The notes under the pieces are model-generated. The model saw only the letters and a program-made list of their open reading frames with translations. It had not been told where the DNA came from and did not search any database. Positions 12,775 through 12,979 of a stretch of 12,979 nt of DNA are shown here, piece after piece. Origin of the DNA: Methanomicrobiales archaeon (lineage in GTDB: Archaea; Halobacteriota; Methanomicrobia; Methanomicrobiales; JACTUA01); NCBI GenBank assembly GCA_028679035.1, contig JAJRCL010000060.1, positions 1-12,979 of the forward strand. The letters run 5' to 3'. Position numbers and translations under genes: made by a program. Numbering within the stretch: position 1 is the first letter of the stretch; each line of letters begins with the position of its first letter.

Positions 12775-12775
12775 C

Positions 12776-12979
12776 TCAGGAGAGACAGGCGGCGGACCCT
12801 GTGATGCGTTCCGGATGCGTATAAATATTCATCTTACTCCCGCGAACAAACCCGATGATGCACAACCCGTTCTTCGCTGCCACGTCCACTGCAAGACTCG
12901 TGGTTGCTCCCCGGGATGCGATGACCGGAATGTTCGCAACCAGACATTTACGCACCATTTCTGAGGAGATCCTCCCCGA
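12776..12979 (-). CDS. fdhD: Formate dehydrogenase accessory sulfurtransferase FdhD, C-terminal part
   Basis: The last 67 codons of a leftward gene whose beginning lies outside the window. The fragment reads SGRISSEMV, then VANIPVIASRGATTSLAVD, GLCIIGFVRG and NIYTHPERI, the conserved C-terminal half of FdhD. FdhD transfers sulfur to the molybdenum or tungsten cofactor of formate dehydrogenase; its catalytic CxxC is further upstream and not visible. The ATG at 12958 is internal, because the frame continues with family-matching residues to the window edge. Formate dehydrogenase use fits a hydrogen/formate-using methanogen. Confidence 0.88.
   Translation of the reverse strand, partial: SGRISSEMVRKCLVANIPVIASRGATTSLAVDVAAKNGLCIIGFVRGSKMNIYTHPERITGSAACLS

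Noticed and set aside
1..12979. CRISPR arrays, insertion sequences, prophage or integration ends
   Set aside because: No repeat-spacer pattern, transposase or integrase coding sequence, or flanking direct repeat was found. The tRNA 3' end is not duplicated elsewhere in the window.

Overview
The window reads as part of the chromosome of a methanogenic archaeon, most likely of the order Methanomicrobiales. Pointers are a Sep-tRNA:Cys-tRNA synthase gene (SepCysS), a coenzyme F420 gene (cofE), the methanogen-typical DUF1890/DUF1894 pair, an archaeal-type ThiI, archaeal TATA boxes, no CCA encoded in the tRNA, and purine-rich (GGAGG or GGTGAT-type) ribosome binding sites. The order is an inference from gene content; no rRNA is present.

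Layout. (a) 1-107, minus strand: the first codons of an exported or membrane-anchored protein that leaves the window. (b) 108-367: intergenic, with a TATA box at 291-300 followed by two tandem palindromic operators (core CACAATTGTG). (c) 368-10089, plus strand: one dense, probably single, transcription unit devoted to cysteine, methionine and tRNA sulfur chemistry. In order it holds tRNA-Cys(GCA), pscS (SepCysS), metY, metX with a CBS pair, a free-standing ThrRS-type editing domain with a cysteine motif, DUF1890, DUF1894, thiI, cysK, a cysE-MIP18 fusion, and a radical SAM gene. Most junctions are overlaps or gaps under 60 nt. (d) 10181-10525, minus strand: a small HTH regulator (COG2522-like) with four cysteines. 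Its upstream region carries a third copy of the same 12-bp palindrome, so it is the obvious candidate regulator of the large operon and of itself. (e) 10711-11472: cofE. (f) 11618-11842: a single-cluster ferredoxin. (g) 11843-12366: 524 nt without a convincing gene, containing a hairpin plus T-run and the promoter of the next gene. (h) 12367-12774: an unrecognised 135-aa protein. (i) 12776-12979, minus strand: the C-terminal end of fdhD.

How the genes fit together. SepCysS converts phosphoseryl-tRNA-Cys to Cys-tRNA-Cys; its substrate tRNA is encoded 8 nt upstream of its start codon. The same operon also carries the bacterial-type route (CysE makes O-acetylserine, CysK adds sulfide) and direct sulfhydrylation to homocysteine (MetX makes O-acetylhomoserine, MetY adds sulfide). 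ThiI puts sulfur into tRNA. Two tRNA-independent sulfide-fixing routes, the tRNA-dependent cysteine route with its own tRNA, and a tRNA thiolase therefore sit behind one promoter whose expected start point is covered by operators. The most interesting points are the tRNA-Cys/SepCysS coupling, the three-copy operator with its likely cognate regulator, the CysE-MIP18 fusion, and the unexplained operon members (editing domain, DUF1890/1894, radical SAM).
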